From contig CBDBPN010000004.1 of the NCBI GenBank assembly GCA_965208745.1, forward strand, positions 1,612,001 to 1,676,000: a DNA stretch of 64,000 nt, read 5' to 3'. The notes below the pieces were generated by a model. That model searched no databases. It saw nothing but the letters and a program-made list of their open reading frames with translations, and was not told where the DNA came from. The translations under genes and the position numbers were made by a program. This stretch comes from VXNE01 sp965208745. GTDB taxonomy: Bacteria; Pseudomonadota; Gammaproteobacteria; Pseudomonadales; Azotimanducaceae. Positions 14,489-23,457 of this stretch are shown piece by piece; position 1 is the stretch's first letter, and every line of letters starts with the position of its first letter.

Positions 14489-17344
14489 TTACTCGAGATC
14501 GTAGGAGAAGCGCAGTCCGATGCTCCGCGGACGCTGGACCGTGACCACCGGCGTGTAGTGGCCGGCGATCTGCATGACCGGCGCTTCCTCGTCGCCGAGG
14601 TTGTCGACGAACAGTTCCGCCCGCCAGCCGTCCTTCTCGATGCCGAAAGAGACGTTCACCGTCGTCGCATCGGGATTCACGAAACGCGCGTTCCGCGGCA
14701 GCCCGCCCGGAATCGCGATGTTGCCGTAGGTTCCGCCTTCGTACCGCAGGTCGAGCCCCGAGTACCTGCCCGACTGCCGGAACAGGGTGTCGTCCATGAA
14801 CTCGGCGCTGCCGACCACGCCGGAGACGCTCTCGCCCCGGTAGTTGAGGCTCGCATGGATGTAGCCGTTGGCGCCCAGGCCGTTGATCGGGAAGTCGTAG
14901 CGGGCGCGGATGTTGCCGGCGAACTCCGGCGCCATCGGCAGCTCGCTGCCCACCGGCACCGCGATGCCCTGCAACTGCGAGTTGATCCGGGTCAGCTCGG
15001 TGTCGAGGAGGCTGAAAGCGCCCGCGATCGTCAGCCGGTCCGTCGCCGCCCACATGAAGTCGACGTCGAGACCCTGGCTCTCCGCGTCGCCGATGTTCTC
15101 GATGAAGAACAGGAACGCCACGTTCGACGGGTCGAAGCGCGATACCTGCAGCTCGTCGATGTCGGTCTGGAAAGCGGTCGCATTGATCCGGAGCGTCCCA
15201 TCGAGGAACTCGCCCTTCATGCCCACCTCGAAGCTCGAGAGTTCGTCCGTGAGCGCGGACACCGGGACGACGTAGTTCTCGTAGACGCCGGTCTGGTTGG
15301 TCGAGAGTTGCCCCGCGTTCCGGTTCAGGGTGGCGGGCCGATAGCCCTCCGCGTAAGTCGCGAACAGGAGCACGTCGTTCATCGGCCGCCAACTGAGCGT
15401 CGCCTTGACGATCGTGTCCGTCTCGTTGATCGAGCCGTCGGACTGCAGGTCGCCGATGTCGAGGTGGCCGTTCTCGATGGCCGCCAGCGTCGCCGCGTTG
15501 CTGCCGCCGCCCCGGAACATGTCGCGGGCGCCGTTCGGACTGCGGGCGTTCAGGATCACGTTGTCGTCGCCGCTCGACTTGTAGTCGCCCAGCGTCTCCA
15601 GGCGCGCCGTCACGTCGTTGCTGAAGGCGTGGCTGTTGCAGCGCCCGTCGGCCGTGCGCGTGGAGTTGCCGAACCCCTGCGGCTCGATGCCGTAGCGGCA
15701 GCCGAAGGAGAAGTTCGCGGCGCCGCGCAACTGCGAGGTCAGGTCGTAGTAACGCGCGCTCAGCGAGACCGTCCACTGGTCCGAGAGATCGAACGCGACC
15801 TCGCCGAAGACGGCCTGCTCCTCCTCGGTGCGCGTGAAATCGTTGAAGAACGTCGTGTACGGGGAGCGTGGCCCCGACGCGTTGATGCCCTTGGTGGGCA
15901 CGGCGATGTTGCCGAGGAGGAAGCCGTCGCCCGAGTTGTCGTTGTAGTAGCTGCTGATGTGCTCGGCGAACGCCGGGTTGGACGCCGCGTACTGGAAGTC
16001 ACCGATGTGCGTGGTCTCGACGTCGTTCAGGTAGACGCCGCCCAGGAAACGGAGACGCTTGCCGGCGTCCGTGGCGATGCGGAACTCGTGCGTGTTGCGC
16101 TCGTTGCCCGTCTCTTCCATGTACTGCTTGGTCGGGTCGTAGCAGTTGTTGACGTCCGTGGCGTCGTAGACGTTGCCGCTGCACAGGTAGTAGGTGATGT
16201 AGCCGCCGCCGTTGTTGTAGTGGGTGTAGTCGATGATGCTGTCGACCTCGCGGTCGAGATAGCCCCCGGCGTAGATCAGGTCGAGGTTCGCGATGCGCCC
16301 CGAGATCGTCCACGTCGTCAGTCCGAACTCGTCGCGGTTGTACTCCGGCGCGTAGGCCCGGATCGCGTGGTCCTGGTCCAGGCTCGTGTCGACGAGGAAG
16401 GACCCTTCCCCTTCCAGGGTCTGCGCCGTGTGCTGGACCAGCGCGTCCCAGTCGTCGTTGATGGACCAGGCGGCGCTGAACCGACCGCCCCGGTAGGACG
16501 CCTCGTTCCAGTCGTCCTGCACGATCGCGTCGTTGCGGGCGCTCGCGATCGAGTCCGCCCCGGTCAGGTCGGGCCCGAAGCCGGCGACGTTGTTGCGGTC
16601 GACCACCTCCCCGCTCGGCGTGAACGTCCCGGGGACGTTGTCGATCCAGCCGCCCTGGTTGTCGCTGTACACGACGGCGCGTACCGCCAGGGAGTCGGAG
16701 ATGGGGATATTCACCCAGCCATCGGCGCCGCCGCTGTCCGCGCCGTCCTGGGTCGTTGCGAACCGACCGTTGAAACCGGCGGCGAACTTGCCGTGTTCCG
16801 GCTTGCGGGTGATGAGCCGCAGGTTGCCCGACTGCGAACTGGCGCCGAACAGCGTGCCCTGGGGACCCGACAGGACCTCGATGCGCTCGAGGTCGACGGC
16901 GAAGACATCGAGGTTCCGTCCGCCCATGGACACCGGCTGCTCGTCGAGGTACAGCGCGACGCCCGGCTGCGAGCCCTGCGCCGCGGTGATCGTCACCCCC
17001 GACTGCTCGGTGGCGCTGCCCCGGATGTAGAGCTCCTTCTTGCCGGGGCCGTTGCCGGTTCCGACGACGTTGGGGAGGTACTCCACGTACTCGTCGAAGG
17101 TCTCCACGCCAAGATCGCGGATCGTGTCACCCGTGACCGCCTGCACGGCGATCGTGACCTCCTGCGCGCTCTCCGCCCGTTTCGTCGCGGTGACGACGAT
17201 CGTCTCGAGTTCCGCCGCGGAAGCCGCTCCGGTGCCCGCGAGGACCGCCGAGATCGCGAGCCCCAACGGTTTTTTCCTGGCGACGATCATTCTTTCCGAG
17301 CCTGGCCGCAGCCGCCGACCATGCCTCGTCCGTCGTTCCTTCAT
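14489..17344 (-). CDS. TonB-dependent outer-membrane receptor
   Basis: A 951-residue outer-membrane beta-barrel transporter. It has a signal peptide (basic start, then GLAISAVLAGTGAASA), a TonB box just after it (ETIVVTA), a plug domain with GVALYLDEQPV and ERIEVLSGPQGTLFGASS, and a barrel ending RSIGLRFSYDLE with an aromatic-bearing terminal strand. It is of the catecholate/TonB-dependent type often found with carbohydrate or complex organic substrates; the ligand is unknown. I prefer ATG 17344 because GGGGGAGG lies six bases upstream. ATG 17290 would give a shorter, equally good signal peptide but has only a weak site. It is divergent from the GlxA-type regulator with a 189-bp shared upstream region, and may be co-transcribed with the TPR-sulfotransferase gene. 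Confidence 0.92.
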   Translation of the reverse strand: MKERRTRHGRRLRPGSERMIVARKKPLGLAISAVLAGTGAASAAELETIVVTATKRAESAQEVTIAVQAVTGDTIRDLGVETFDEYVEYLPNVVGTGNGPGKKELYIRGSATEQSGVTITAAQGSQPGVALYLDEQPVSMGGRNLDVFAVDLERIEVLSGPQGTLFGASSQSGNLRLITRKPEHGKFAAGFNGRFATTQDGADSGGADGWVNIPISDSLAVRAVVYSDNQGGWIDNVPGTFTPSGEVVDRNNVAGFGPDLTGADSIASARNDAIVQDDWNEASYRGGRFSAAWSINDDWDALVQHTAQTLEGEGSFLVDTSLDQDHAIRAYAPEYNRDEFGLTTWTISGRIANLDLIYAGGYLDREVDSIIDYTHYNNGGGYITYYLCSGNVYDATDVNNCYDPTKQYMEETGNERNTHEFRIATDAGKRLRFLGGVYLNDVETTHIGDFQYAASNPAFAEHISSYYNDNSGDGFLLGNIAVPTKGINASGPRSPYTTFFNDFTRTEEEQAVFGEVAFDLSDQWTVSLSARYYDLTSQLRGAANFSFGCRYGIEPQGFGNSTRTADGRCNSHAFSNDVTARLETLGDYKSSGDDNVILNARSPNGARDMFRGGGSNAATLAAIENGHLDIGDLQSDGSINETDTIVKATLSWRPMNDVLLFATYAEGYRPATLNRNAGQLSTNQTGVYENYVVPVSALTDELSSFEVGMKGEFLDGTLRINATAFQTDIDELQVSRFDPSNVAFLFFIENIGDAESQGLDVDFMWAATDRLTIAGAFSLLDTELTRINSQLQGIAVPVGSELPMAPEFAGNIRARYDFPINGLGANGYIHASLNYRGESVSGVVGSAEFMDDTLFRQSGRYSGLDLRYEGGTYGNIAIPGGLPRNARFVNPDATTVNVSFGIEKDGWRAELFVDNLGDEEAPVMQIAGHYTPVVTVQRPRSIGLRFSYDLE

Positions 17345-17533
17345 GGGACGCCTCCCCCTTGTTCGAGCCGTGCGCGCAATGTCGGGTTCAGGCCCCCAAA
17401 TAGCACTACGCGCACCCAAAAGCAACGTGACCCCGGGCCACCGCCGGTCCCTTCGGCGCCCCGCTCGACCGTTGTCCGACAGGGGAGAAAGAGGGACACT
17501 TCGGCACCGTTTCAAAGCGTCCGTTTCGCGCCC

Positions 17534-18556
17534 ATGGCCGACGCCGCACCGCCTCCACGAGACGAGCCCTCGGCCGGGGAGCCCGAGGGCGCACCCCTCG
17601 CGGACAAGGGATCCACGCCGATGGGCTTCCTGATGACCCCCGACTACACGTTGGTCACGCTGTCGAGCGCCATCGCGGTGCTGCGCATCGCGAACCGGAT
17701 GAGCGACCGCCCCCTGTACCGCTGGACCTGCGTGACGCTCGACGGCGAACCCGTGCCATCCAGCGACGGCATCCGGATCGTCCCGGACGGAGACATCGAG
17801 GCGCTCGGCCCGGTCGACATCCTGTTCGTCTGCGGCGGCTACCACGTCGAGAAGCACTGCGACCGGCCCCTGCTCGACACGCTGCGCGGCCTGGCGAGGC
17901 GTGGCGTGACCCTTGGCGGCCTCTGCACCGGGACGCACCTCCTCGCCGCCGCCGGCCTCATGAACGGCTACCGTTGCGCGATCCACTGGGAGAACCTGCC
18001 GGCCCTGCGCGAGCGATTCCCCCGCGTGCAGGCGTCTTCGCGGCTTTTCGAGATCGACCGGGACCGCTACACGTGTTCCGGCGGCATCAGTTCCATCGAC
18101 CTGATGGTGCGGGTCGTCGGCGCCGCCCATGGGCCCGATCTGGCGCGCGACATCTCCGAGCAGATCATCGTTGAGCGGATACGTACCGAGCACGACGCGC
18201 AGCGCACGCCCCTGCACCACCTGCCGGGGGCGGCGAACCACGACCGCCTGGTCGATGCCGTGGCGTTGATGGAGGCCAACATCGAAGAGCCTCTCACCCT
18301 GGGCGAGATGGCGACCTACCTCTCCGTCTCCCCCCGGCAGCTCGAGCGCCTGTTCCAGGAGTATCTGCACTGCACGCCGTCGCGCTACTACCTGGATGTC
18401 CGCCTGCAACAGGCCCGCCTGCTGTTGCTGCAGACCGGTATGCCCGTCGCCGCCATCGCTTCGCGGTGCGGCTTCTCGACGCCGGCGCGCTTCGCCAAGT
18501 CCTATTTCGCGAAGTACGAACGCAGGCCCTCCGACGAGCGGCGCGCGACCGCCTGA
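17534..18556 (+). CDS. GlxA/GbdR-type AraC-family regulator with DJ-1/PfpI-like sensor domain
   Basis: A 340-residue transcription factor. The N-terminal domain (residues about 30-200) has a class I glutamine-amidotransferase-like fold, starting GFLMTPDYTLVTLSSAIAVL, with Cys131 in GGLCTGTHLLAAAGL. The C-terminal 100 residues are an AraC/XylS double helix-turn-helix (LTLGEMATYLSVSPRQLERL and AAIASRCGFSTPARFAKSYF). Pseudomonas regulators of this architecture (GbdR, SouR, CdhR) respond to glycine betaine, dimethylglycine, sarcosine or carnitine. The gene stands directly before the demethylation locus, so it probably activates that locus in response to a methylated amine. The ligand is inferred from neighbours. 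No good ribosome binding site precedes ATG 17534; ATG 17621 is an alternative. Confidence 0.85.
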   Translation: MADAAPPPRDEPSAGEPEGAPLADKGSTPMGFLMTPDYTLVTLSSAIAVLRIANRMSDRPLYRWTCVTLDGEPVPSSDGIRIVPDGDIEALGPVDILFVCGGYHVEKHCDRPLLDTLRGLARRGVTLGGLCTGTHLLAAAGLMNGYRCAIHWENLPALRERFPRVQASSRLFEIDRDRYTCSGGISSIDLMVRVVGAAHGPDLARDISEQIIVERIRTEHDAQRTPLHHLPGAANHDRLVDAVALMEANIEEPLTLGEMATYLSVSPRQLERLFQEYLHCTPSRYYLDVRLQQARLLLLQTGMPVAAIASRCGFSTPARFAKSYFAKYERRPSDERRATA

Positions 18557-18721
18557 GGACACCGCCGACGGGACGCCGAACCGGCACCTGACGGGCGCCC
18601 GGCGGCGGCTTGGAGCGTGTCGCATAACGACCATTCGGCGTCGCGTCCAGAACCTATCGCGCACCTCGTTTTGGGGCAATCATCGCGCCGCGCCCGACTC
18701 GGCATCGCATGCGGGATCGCG

Positions 18722-20038
18722 ATGGAAAAGAACACGCTCAGGCAATGCGTCGGCGTCGATCAGTCGGACCGGCGCGTTCCCATCAACTTGCGGCAGTCGG
18801 GGCCCACGCCCGTAGGCCTCCTCATTTCCACGCGCGTCCGCAAGTCCCCCTATTGGCACCTGTCCATGGAGGCCGGCTGTTGGCGGGCGACCGTATACAA
18901 CCGCGTCTACCATCCCCGCGGCTACGTCCGTCCCGAGGACGGCGGGGCGATGGTCGAGTACGGAGCGCTGGTCAACCACGTGACGCTCTGGAACGTGGCG
19001 GTGGAGCGGCAGATCCAGGTGAAGGGCCCCGACGCGGAGGCGTTCGTCAACCACGTCATCACCCGCAACGCGGCGCGAATCGCGCCGATGCACGCGAAGT
19101 ACGTCATCCTCTGCAACGAGGACGGTGGCGTGCTCAACGATCCGGTCCTGCTGCGCGTCGCCGAGGACGAGTTCTGGTTCTCGCTCGCCGACAGCGACCT
19201 CGAGATGTGGCTGCGGGGGGTGAACCTCGGGCTCCGCCGCGATGTGTCCATCGCCGAGATCGACGTGGCGCCGGTACAGATCCAGGGCCCCAAGTCGGAG
19301 GCGCTGCTGGTGGACCTGTTCGGCGAGCGCGTCCGGGACATCCCGTACTACGGCCTCATGGAAGGCCAGGTGAACGGGCGGGACGTCATCGTCTCCCAGA
19401 CCGGCTTCACCGGCGAGAAGGGCTACGAGATCTACCTCAAGGACGCGACCCTGTACGCGGAGGACCTCTGGTACGGGGTACTCGAGGCCGGCGAGCGGCA
19501 CCAGCTCATGGTCACCGCGCCGGCCCACCACCGCCGCATCGCCGCCGGCATCCTGTCCTGGGGCCAGGACATGGACCAGGAAACGCTCCCGTTCCAGTGC
19601 AACCTCGGCTACCAGGTGCCGCGCAGGAAGCAGGCCGACTATGTCGGCAAGGCGGCTCTCGAAGCCGCTCGGCGGGCCATCGACGCGGGTTCGCCGCCCT
19701 TCCGCAACGTCCTCGTCGGGATGGTCTTCGGCGGCCGGCCGGTGACCGACTACGCCAACGACTTCTGGCTGATCTCCCCCGCGGACGGCGGCGACCCCGT
19801 CGGCTACGTCACCTCGCCGTGGTTCTCGCCCGAACTCGAGACCAACATCGCGCTCGGCTACGTGCCGTGGGAGATGCGCTCCGCCGGCACGGGCCTGCGC
19901 ATACACCTGCCCGAGGAATACTCGGAGCCGTCCGGCGAACCCGCGGCTGCCGAGGTCGTGGACGTCCCGTTCCGTCCGTCCGTCAATCCGAACGCCCGGG
20001 AGCGGGCGCGGGCCCGGGGGCGCGACAGCGTCGACTGA
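18722..20038 (+). CDS. GcvT-family, DmdA-like THF-dependent methyltransferase/demethylase
   Basis: A 438-residue folate-binding GcvT-fold protein. It resembles the branch containing DMSP demethylase DmdA more than GcvT. Shared features are YNRVYHPRGY near the start, the VTLWNVAVERQIQVKGPDA segment, LCNEDGGVLNDPVLLRVAED, WFSLADSDLEMWLRGVN, QIQGPKSEALLVDLFG and SQTGFTGEKGYEIYL. DmdA-type enzymes move a methyl group to THF giving 5-methyl-THF, whereas GcvT gives methylene-THF. The next gene, 4 bp on, holds an MTHFR domain, which fits a 5-methyl-THF product. I chose ATG 18722 because residues around RVRKSPYWHLSMEAG look conserved in this branch. The actual methyl donor (DMSP, a betaine or another compound) is not determinable here. 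Confidence 0.75.
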   Translation: MEKNTLRQCVGVDQSDRRVPINLRQSGPTPVGLLISTRVRKSPYWHLSMEAGCWRATVYNRVYHPRGYVRPEDGGAMVEYGALVNHVTLWNVAVERQIQVKGPDAEAFVNHVITRNAARIAPMHAKYVILCNEDGGVLNDPVLLRVAEDEFWFSLADSDLEMWLRGVNLGLRRDVSIAEIDVAPVQIQGPKSEALLVDLFGERVRDIPYYGLMEGQVNGRDVIVSQTGFTGEKGYEIYLKDATLYAEDLWYGVLEAGERHQLMVTAPAHHRRIAAGILSWGQDMDQETLPFQCNLGYQVPRRKQADYVGKAALEAARRAIDAGSPPFRNVLVGMVFGGRPVTDYANDFWLISPADGGDPVGYVTSPWFSPELETNIALGYVPWEMRSAGTGLRIHLPEEYSEPSGEPAAAEVVDVPFRPSVNPNARERARARGRDSVD

Positions 20039-20042
20039 TCCC

Positions 20043-22619
20043 ATGCGCGCGTCCCCCAACAGGTTCGCGGCCACCCCCGAAGCGGACGTGCTCGACACCC
20101 TGCGTGTGCTCGCCCGCGCCGCCTCGGTGGAACTCTCGCCCCGGCAGCTCCGATCGATCGGCGCTCCCGGCGACCACCTGCCCCACGGCACGCCCGTCTA
20201 CATCCCCTTCGTTCCCGGCGCGAAATGGGGAGACACCGTGGCCGCGTGCCGGCGTCTGCGCAGCGCGGAGTTGTCTCCGGTACCGCACCTGCCCGCACGA
20301 TGGCTTGCCTCCGCGACGCAACTCGACGACTGGCTGGCCGGGCTCGCGGGGGCGGATGTCCGGGAACTCCTGCTGGTGGCAGGGGACCGCCGGCCCCCGG
20401 CGGGACCCTACCGCGACACGCTCGATGTCCTCGAATCCGGCAAGCTCGCCGCCGGCGGCTTCCACCGCATCGGCGTCGCGGGCTACCCGGAGGAGCATCC
20501 CCTCGTCGGCGCCGGGGACCTCGACGCGGCGCTCGCGCGCAAGCTCGAGTACGCGGCGGCGACGGATACCGAGATGTGGATCACGACGCAGTTCACCTTC
20601 TCTGCCCGGCACGCCATCGCCTGGCTCGAAGCGTTGCGCGAGCGCGAATGCCCCATCCCGGTCCACATCGGCCTCCCGGGGCCGGCCCGGCTGCGGACCC
20701 TGCTCGCGTTCGCCGCCCGCTGCGGCGTCACCACGTCGGCGCGTGCACTGACCCGGCGGCCGGGCGTGGTGCGGCTCCTCGGGCGGTGGACACCCGACGC
20801 GCTGGTGCGTGAACTGGCCGAGTACCGGAACGCGCCGGGCAGTGCCGGTTTCGCGGGCATTCACGTCTTTACCTTCGGCGGATTGCCCGCCACGGCACGC
20901 TGGCTGCGAGGGCTGCAGGACGGCAGCGCCACCGACCGGGCAAGGACGGGGCCGCCCACGGGCGCGGGGGCCCCGGCCCCCCGCTTGCGCGGAACGCCGG
21001 CAGGCGTCCAACCCATCGTCGACGTGGCCCGGGAGCGGCTCGGCGTGGCCCCGGAGATGATGACGCCCTACGGTCACCACAAGGCCAAGCTGTCCCTCGC
21101 AGAACTGCCCGAGCCACGCGGCAAGCTGGTCCTGGTCACCGCCGTCTCGCCGACCCCCTCCGGCGAAGGCAAGACCACCGCCAGCATCGGCCTGACGGAC
21201 GCCCTGAACCGGCTCGGGGTACGCGCCACCGCCTGCCTGCGGGAACCGTCCCTCGGTCCCTGCTTCGGCAGGAAGGGCGGCGCGACGGGCGGCGGGCGCG
21301 CGCAGGTGGCGCCGGCGGCCGACATCAACCTGCACTTCAACGGGGACATGCACGCCGTGTCGGCCGCGAACAACCTGCTCGCCGCCGTCCTCGACAACCA
21401 CATCCACTGGCGCAACGAACTCGACATCGACCCCGAGACGATCTCCTGGAGCCGCGTCATGGACCTCAACGACCGCGCACTGCGCGACGTGGAGCTCCGT
21501 CTCCGGGACGGTACCCGACGGGCGGGCGGCTTCGACATCACCGCGGCTTCCGAGGTCATGGCCGTCCTCTGCCTCGCACGCGACCCGGCCGACCTGCGGC
21601 GCCGTCTCGGGGCGATCGTCGTGGCGCAGACGCGCAGCGGCGACCCGGTCACCGCGCGCGACCTCGGCGTCGACGGGGCGATGGCGGCCGTGCTGAACGA
21701 GGCGCTGCAGCCAAACCTGGTGCAGACGCTGGAAGGCAGCCCGGCCTTCGTCCACGGAGGGCCCTTCGCCAACATCGCCCACGGCTGCAGCTCCGTGGTC
21801 GCCACGCGCGCCGCCCTCGCGTGCTCGGACGTGGTCGTCACCGAGGCCGGTTTCGGCGCCGACCTCGGGGCCGAGAAGTTCCTCGACATCAAGTGCCGCC
21901 AGTCCGGCGTCTGGCCGGACGCGGTCGTGCTCGTTTGCACCGTCCGGGCATTGAAGCGGCACGGCGGCGTGTCCCCGGCGGACCTCGCGACGCCGAACGT
22001 CGACGCCGTCCGCGCCGGGGCGCCGAACCTCGCACGTCACATCGAGAACCTGCAACGCTTCGGCCTGCGCCCGGTGGTCGCGGCAAACCGGTTCGACGGC
22101 GACACCGCCGGGGAACTGGCGGCGATCGACGCGATCGCGAGGGAGTGCGGCGTCGCGTCCACGGTTGCCACCCACTGGGCAGACGGGGGAGCGGGCGCCA
22201 CCGCCCTTGCCCGCCTCGTCCTCGACGGCGCCGAACAGCCGGGACTGGCCACGCCCCTTTACGGCGACGATGCGCCGCTCCTGACGAAAATCGAGACCGT
22301 GGCGAAGCGCATCTACGGCGCGGGAGCGGTGTCGCTGCACGCGTCGGCGGCGGGACAGCTCGAGCGTTTCGAACGCCTGGGCTACGGTCGCCTCCCGGTG
22401 TGCATCGCCAAGACGCAGTACAGCTTCTCAACGGATCCCAAGGCCACGGGCGCCCCCGTCGGCCACACGCTTGCCGTGCGAGAAGTCCGGCTGTGCGCGG
22501 GAGCGGGATTCGTGGTGGCCCTCTGCGGCGACATCGTGACGATGCCCGGGCTGCCGCGGCGGCCGGCCGCGCTGGATATCGGGGTGGATGCGTCCGGACG
22601 AATCACCGGAATCTCCTGA
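20043..22619 (+). CDS. Fusion: methylenetetrahydrofolate reductase-like domain + formate-tetrahydrofolate ligase
   Basis: An 858-residue two-domain protein. Residues about 15-275 are an MTHFR-type TIM barrel of the kind found in methylamine/DMG clusters: VELSPRQ with candidate catalytic Glu30, RELLLVAGDRRPPAGPY, GVAGYPEEHPL, MWITTQFTFSARHAIAWLEA and VHIGLPGPARLRTLLAFAARCGV. After a Pro/Gly-rich linker (about 295-325) comes an apparently full formate-THF ligase: PYGHHKAKLSLAELPEPRGK, P-loop TPSGEGKTT (371-379), PSLGPCFGRKGGATGGGRAQV, DLNDRALRDVELRLRDG, then the C-terminal KTQYSFSTDPKATGAP. The fusion would connect 5-methyl-THF oxidation to ATP-yielding formate release, with FolD acting between. 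A separate metF at 42.1 kb shows that this MTHFR domain is a second, probably catabolic, copy. Confidence 0.88.
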   Translation: MRASPNRFAATPEADVLDTLRVLARAASVELSPRQLRSIGAPGDHLPHGTPVYIPFVPGAKWGDTVAACRRLRSAELSPVPHLPARWLASATQLDDWLAGLAGADVRELLLVAGDRRPPAGPYRDTLDVLESGKLAAGGFHRIGVAGYPEEHPLVGAGDLDAALARKLEYAAATDTEMWITTQFTFSARHAIAWLEALRERECPIPVHIGLPGPARLRTLLAFAARCGVTTSARALTRRPGVVRLLGRWTPDALVRELAEYRNAPGSAGFAGIHVFTFGGLPATARWLRGLQDGSATDRARTGPPTGAGAPAPRLRGTPAGVQPIVDVARERLGVAPEMMTPYGHHKAKLSLAELPEPRGKLVLVTAVSPTPSGEGKTTASIGLTDALNRLGVRATACLREPSLGPCFGRKGGATGGGRAQVAPAADINLHFNGDMHAVSAANNLLAAVLDNHIHWRNELDIDPETISWSRVMDLNDRALRDVELRLRDGTRRAGGFDITAASEVMAVLCLARDPADLRRRLGAIVVAQTRSGDPVTARDLGVDGAMAAVLNEALQPNLVQTLEGSPAFVHGGPFANIAHGCSSVVATRAALACSDVVVTEAGFGADLGAEKFLDIKCRQSGVWPDAVVLVCTVRALKRHGGVSPADLATPNVDAVRAGAPNLARHIENLQRFGLRPVVAANRFDGDTAGELAAIDAIARECGVASTVATHWADGGAGATALARLVLDGAEQPGLATPLYGDDAPLLTKIETVAKRIYGAGAVSLHASAAGQLERFERLGYGRLPVCIAKTQYSFSTDPKATGAPVGHTLAVREVRLCAGAGFVVALCGDIVTMPGLPRRPAALDIGVDASGRITGIS

Positions 22620-22620
22620 C

Positions 22621-23457
22621 ATGTCCGGCGCAGCCCGGCTCACGCCCTGGGCGCGGGGGACACCGCCGCGGTCGCTCAGCGAGGCCCTGTTCGACGGCCG
22701 GCTCATGCTGTTCGAAGACCTGTCTTCCGTATCCCTCCTCGTGCGCCGGGCGCGCGCCCTCCTCGAGCGCGTCTTCGCCTCGGACGATCCGGTCCACGCG
22801 GAGAACGATCTCTCGGCGGCCGCCTTTCGCCGCCTCGCGCTACAGGCCCGCAAGGTCGTCGGAACGGACGCGGCGGTGGCCCTGCACTGGCGGGACACCC
22901 TCGCCGCGGTCGGCTACCGCGCGCAGGACACCTGGCTCGACCGGATCCGGTTGCGCGCCGTCCCCTCGCGGACGGATATCGACCACCCGCGGCTGCAGGT
23001 TCTCCCGCCGCATCGCGATACCTGGGGGTCCGGCATCGCGGCGCAGGTCAACTGGTGGCTCCCGCTCTACCCCCTCTCCCGGACGCGGACGATGCTCCTC
23101 TGGCCCGCAGCCTTCCGGCATCCCGTCGCCAATGACAGTGCCGACTGGAGCTTCGATGAGTTCCGGCGCACGCCCGCCGACTCCCCCCTGCTGCCCGTCG
23201 CCCGCGTGTCGCCGCCGGTGTCCGCGATACCCGTGTCCATTGCGCCGGGCCAACTGCTCGCCTTCTCCGCCGCCCACCTGCACGGGGGTGTCAGCGACGC
23301 TTCCGGCATGACGCGGTTCGGGATCGATACGCGCACCGTGTGGGATCCCGACAGGCGCGCCGACCGCGGCGCACCGAACGTCGACTGCGCCGCCGGCGCC
23401 GAGATGTGGCGCTGGTACAGTCCGCCGCGAGAGGCTGTGGCCGGGGGACGACAGTGA
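22621..23457 (+). CDS. Putative Fe(II)/2OG-type dioxygenase
   Basis: A 278-residue protein with a jelly-roll iron-binding pattern: PPHRDTWGSG supplies His131-x-Asp133 and the C-terminal SAAHLHGGVSD supplies His219 or His221. Basic residues in GMTRFGIDTRTVW are suitable for 2-oxoglutarate. The strand between reads VNWWLPLYPLSRTRTMLLWP. I cannot place it in a named subfamily. It begins one base after the fusion gene's stop and its own stop overlaps the dehydrogenase start (GTGA), so it belongs to the demethylation operon. Oxidative demethylation or hydroxylation of the locus substrate is a reasonable guess but is not shown. Confidence 0.65.
   Translation: MSGAARLTPWARGTPPRSLSEALFDGRLMLFEDLSSVSLLVRRARALLERVFASDDPVHAENDLSAAAFRRLALQARKVVGTDAAVALHWRDTLAAVGYRAQDTWLDRIRLRAVPSRTDIDHPRLQVLPPHRDTWGSGIAAQVNWWLPLYPLSRTRTMLLWPAAFRHPVANDSADWSFDEFRRTPADSPLLPVARVSPPVSAIPVSIAPGQLLAFSAAHLHGGVSDASGMTRFGIDTRTVWDPDRRADRGAPNVDCAAGAEMWRWYSPPREAVAGGRQ

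Noticed and set aside
14363..18556. A 1,397-codon open frame on the plus strand opposite the TonB receptor, continuing into the regulator
   Set aside because: The part before 17534 is antisense to a receptor with full signal peptide, plug and barrel motifs and has a low-complexity Arg/Asp/Val-rich product, typical of high-GC antisense frames.
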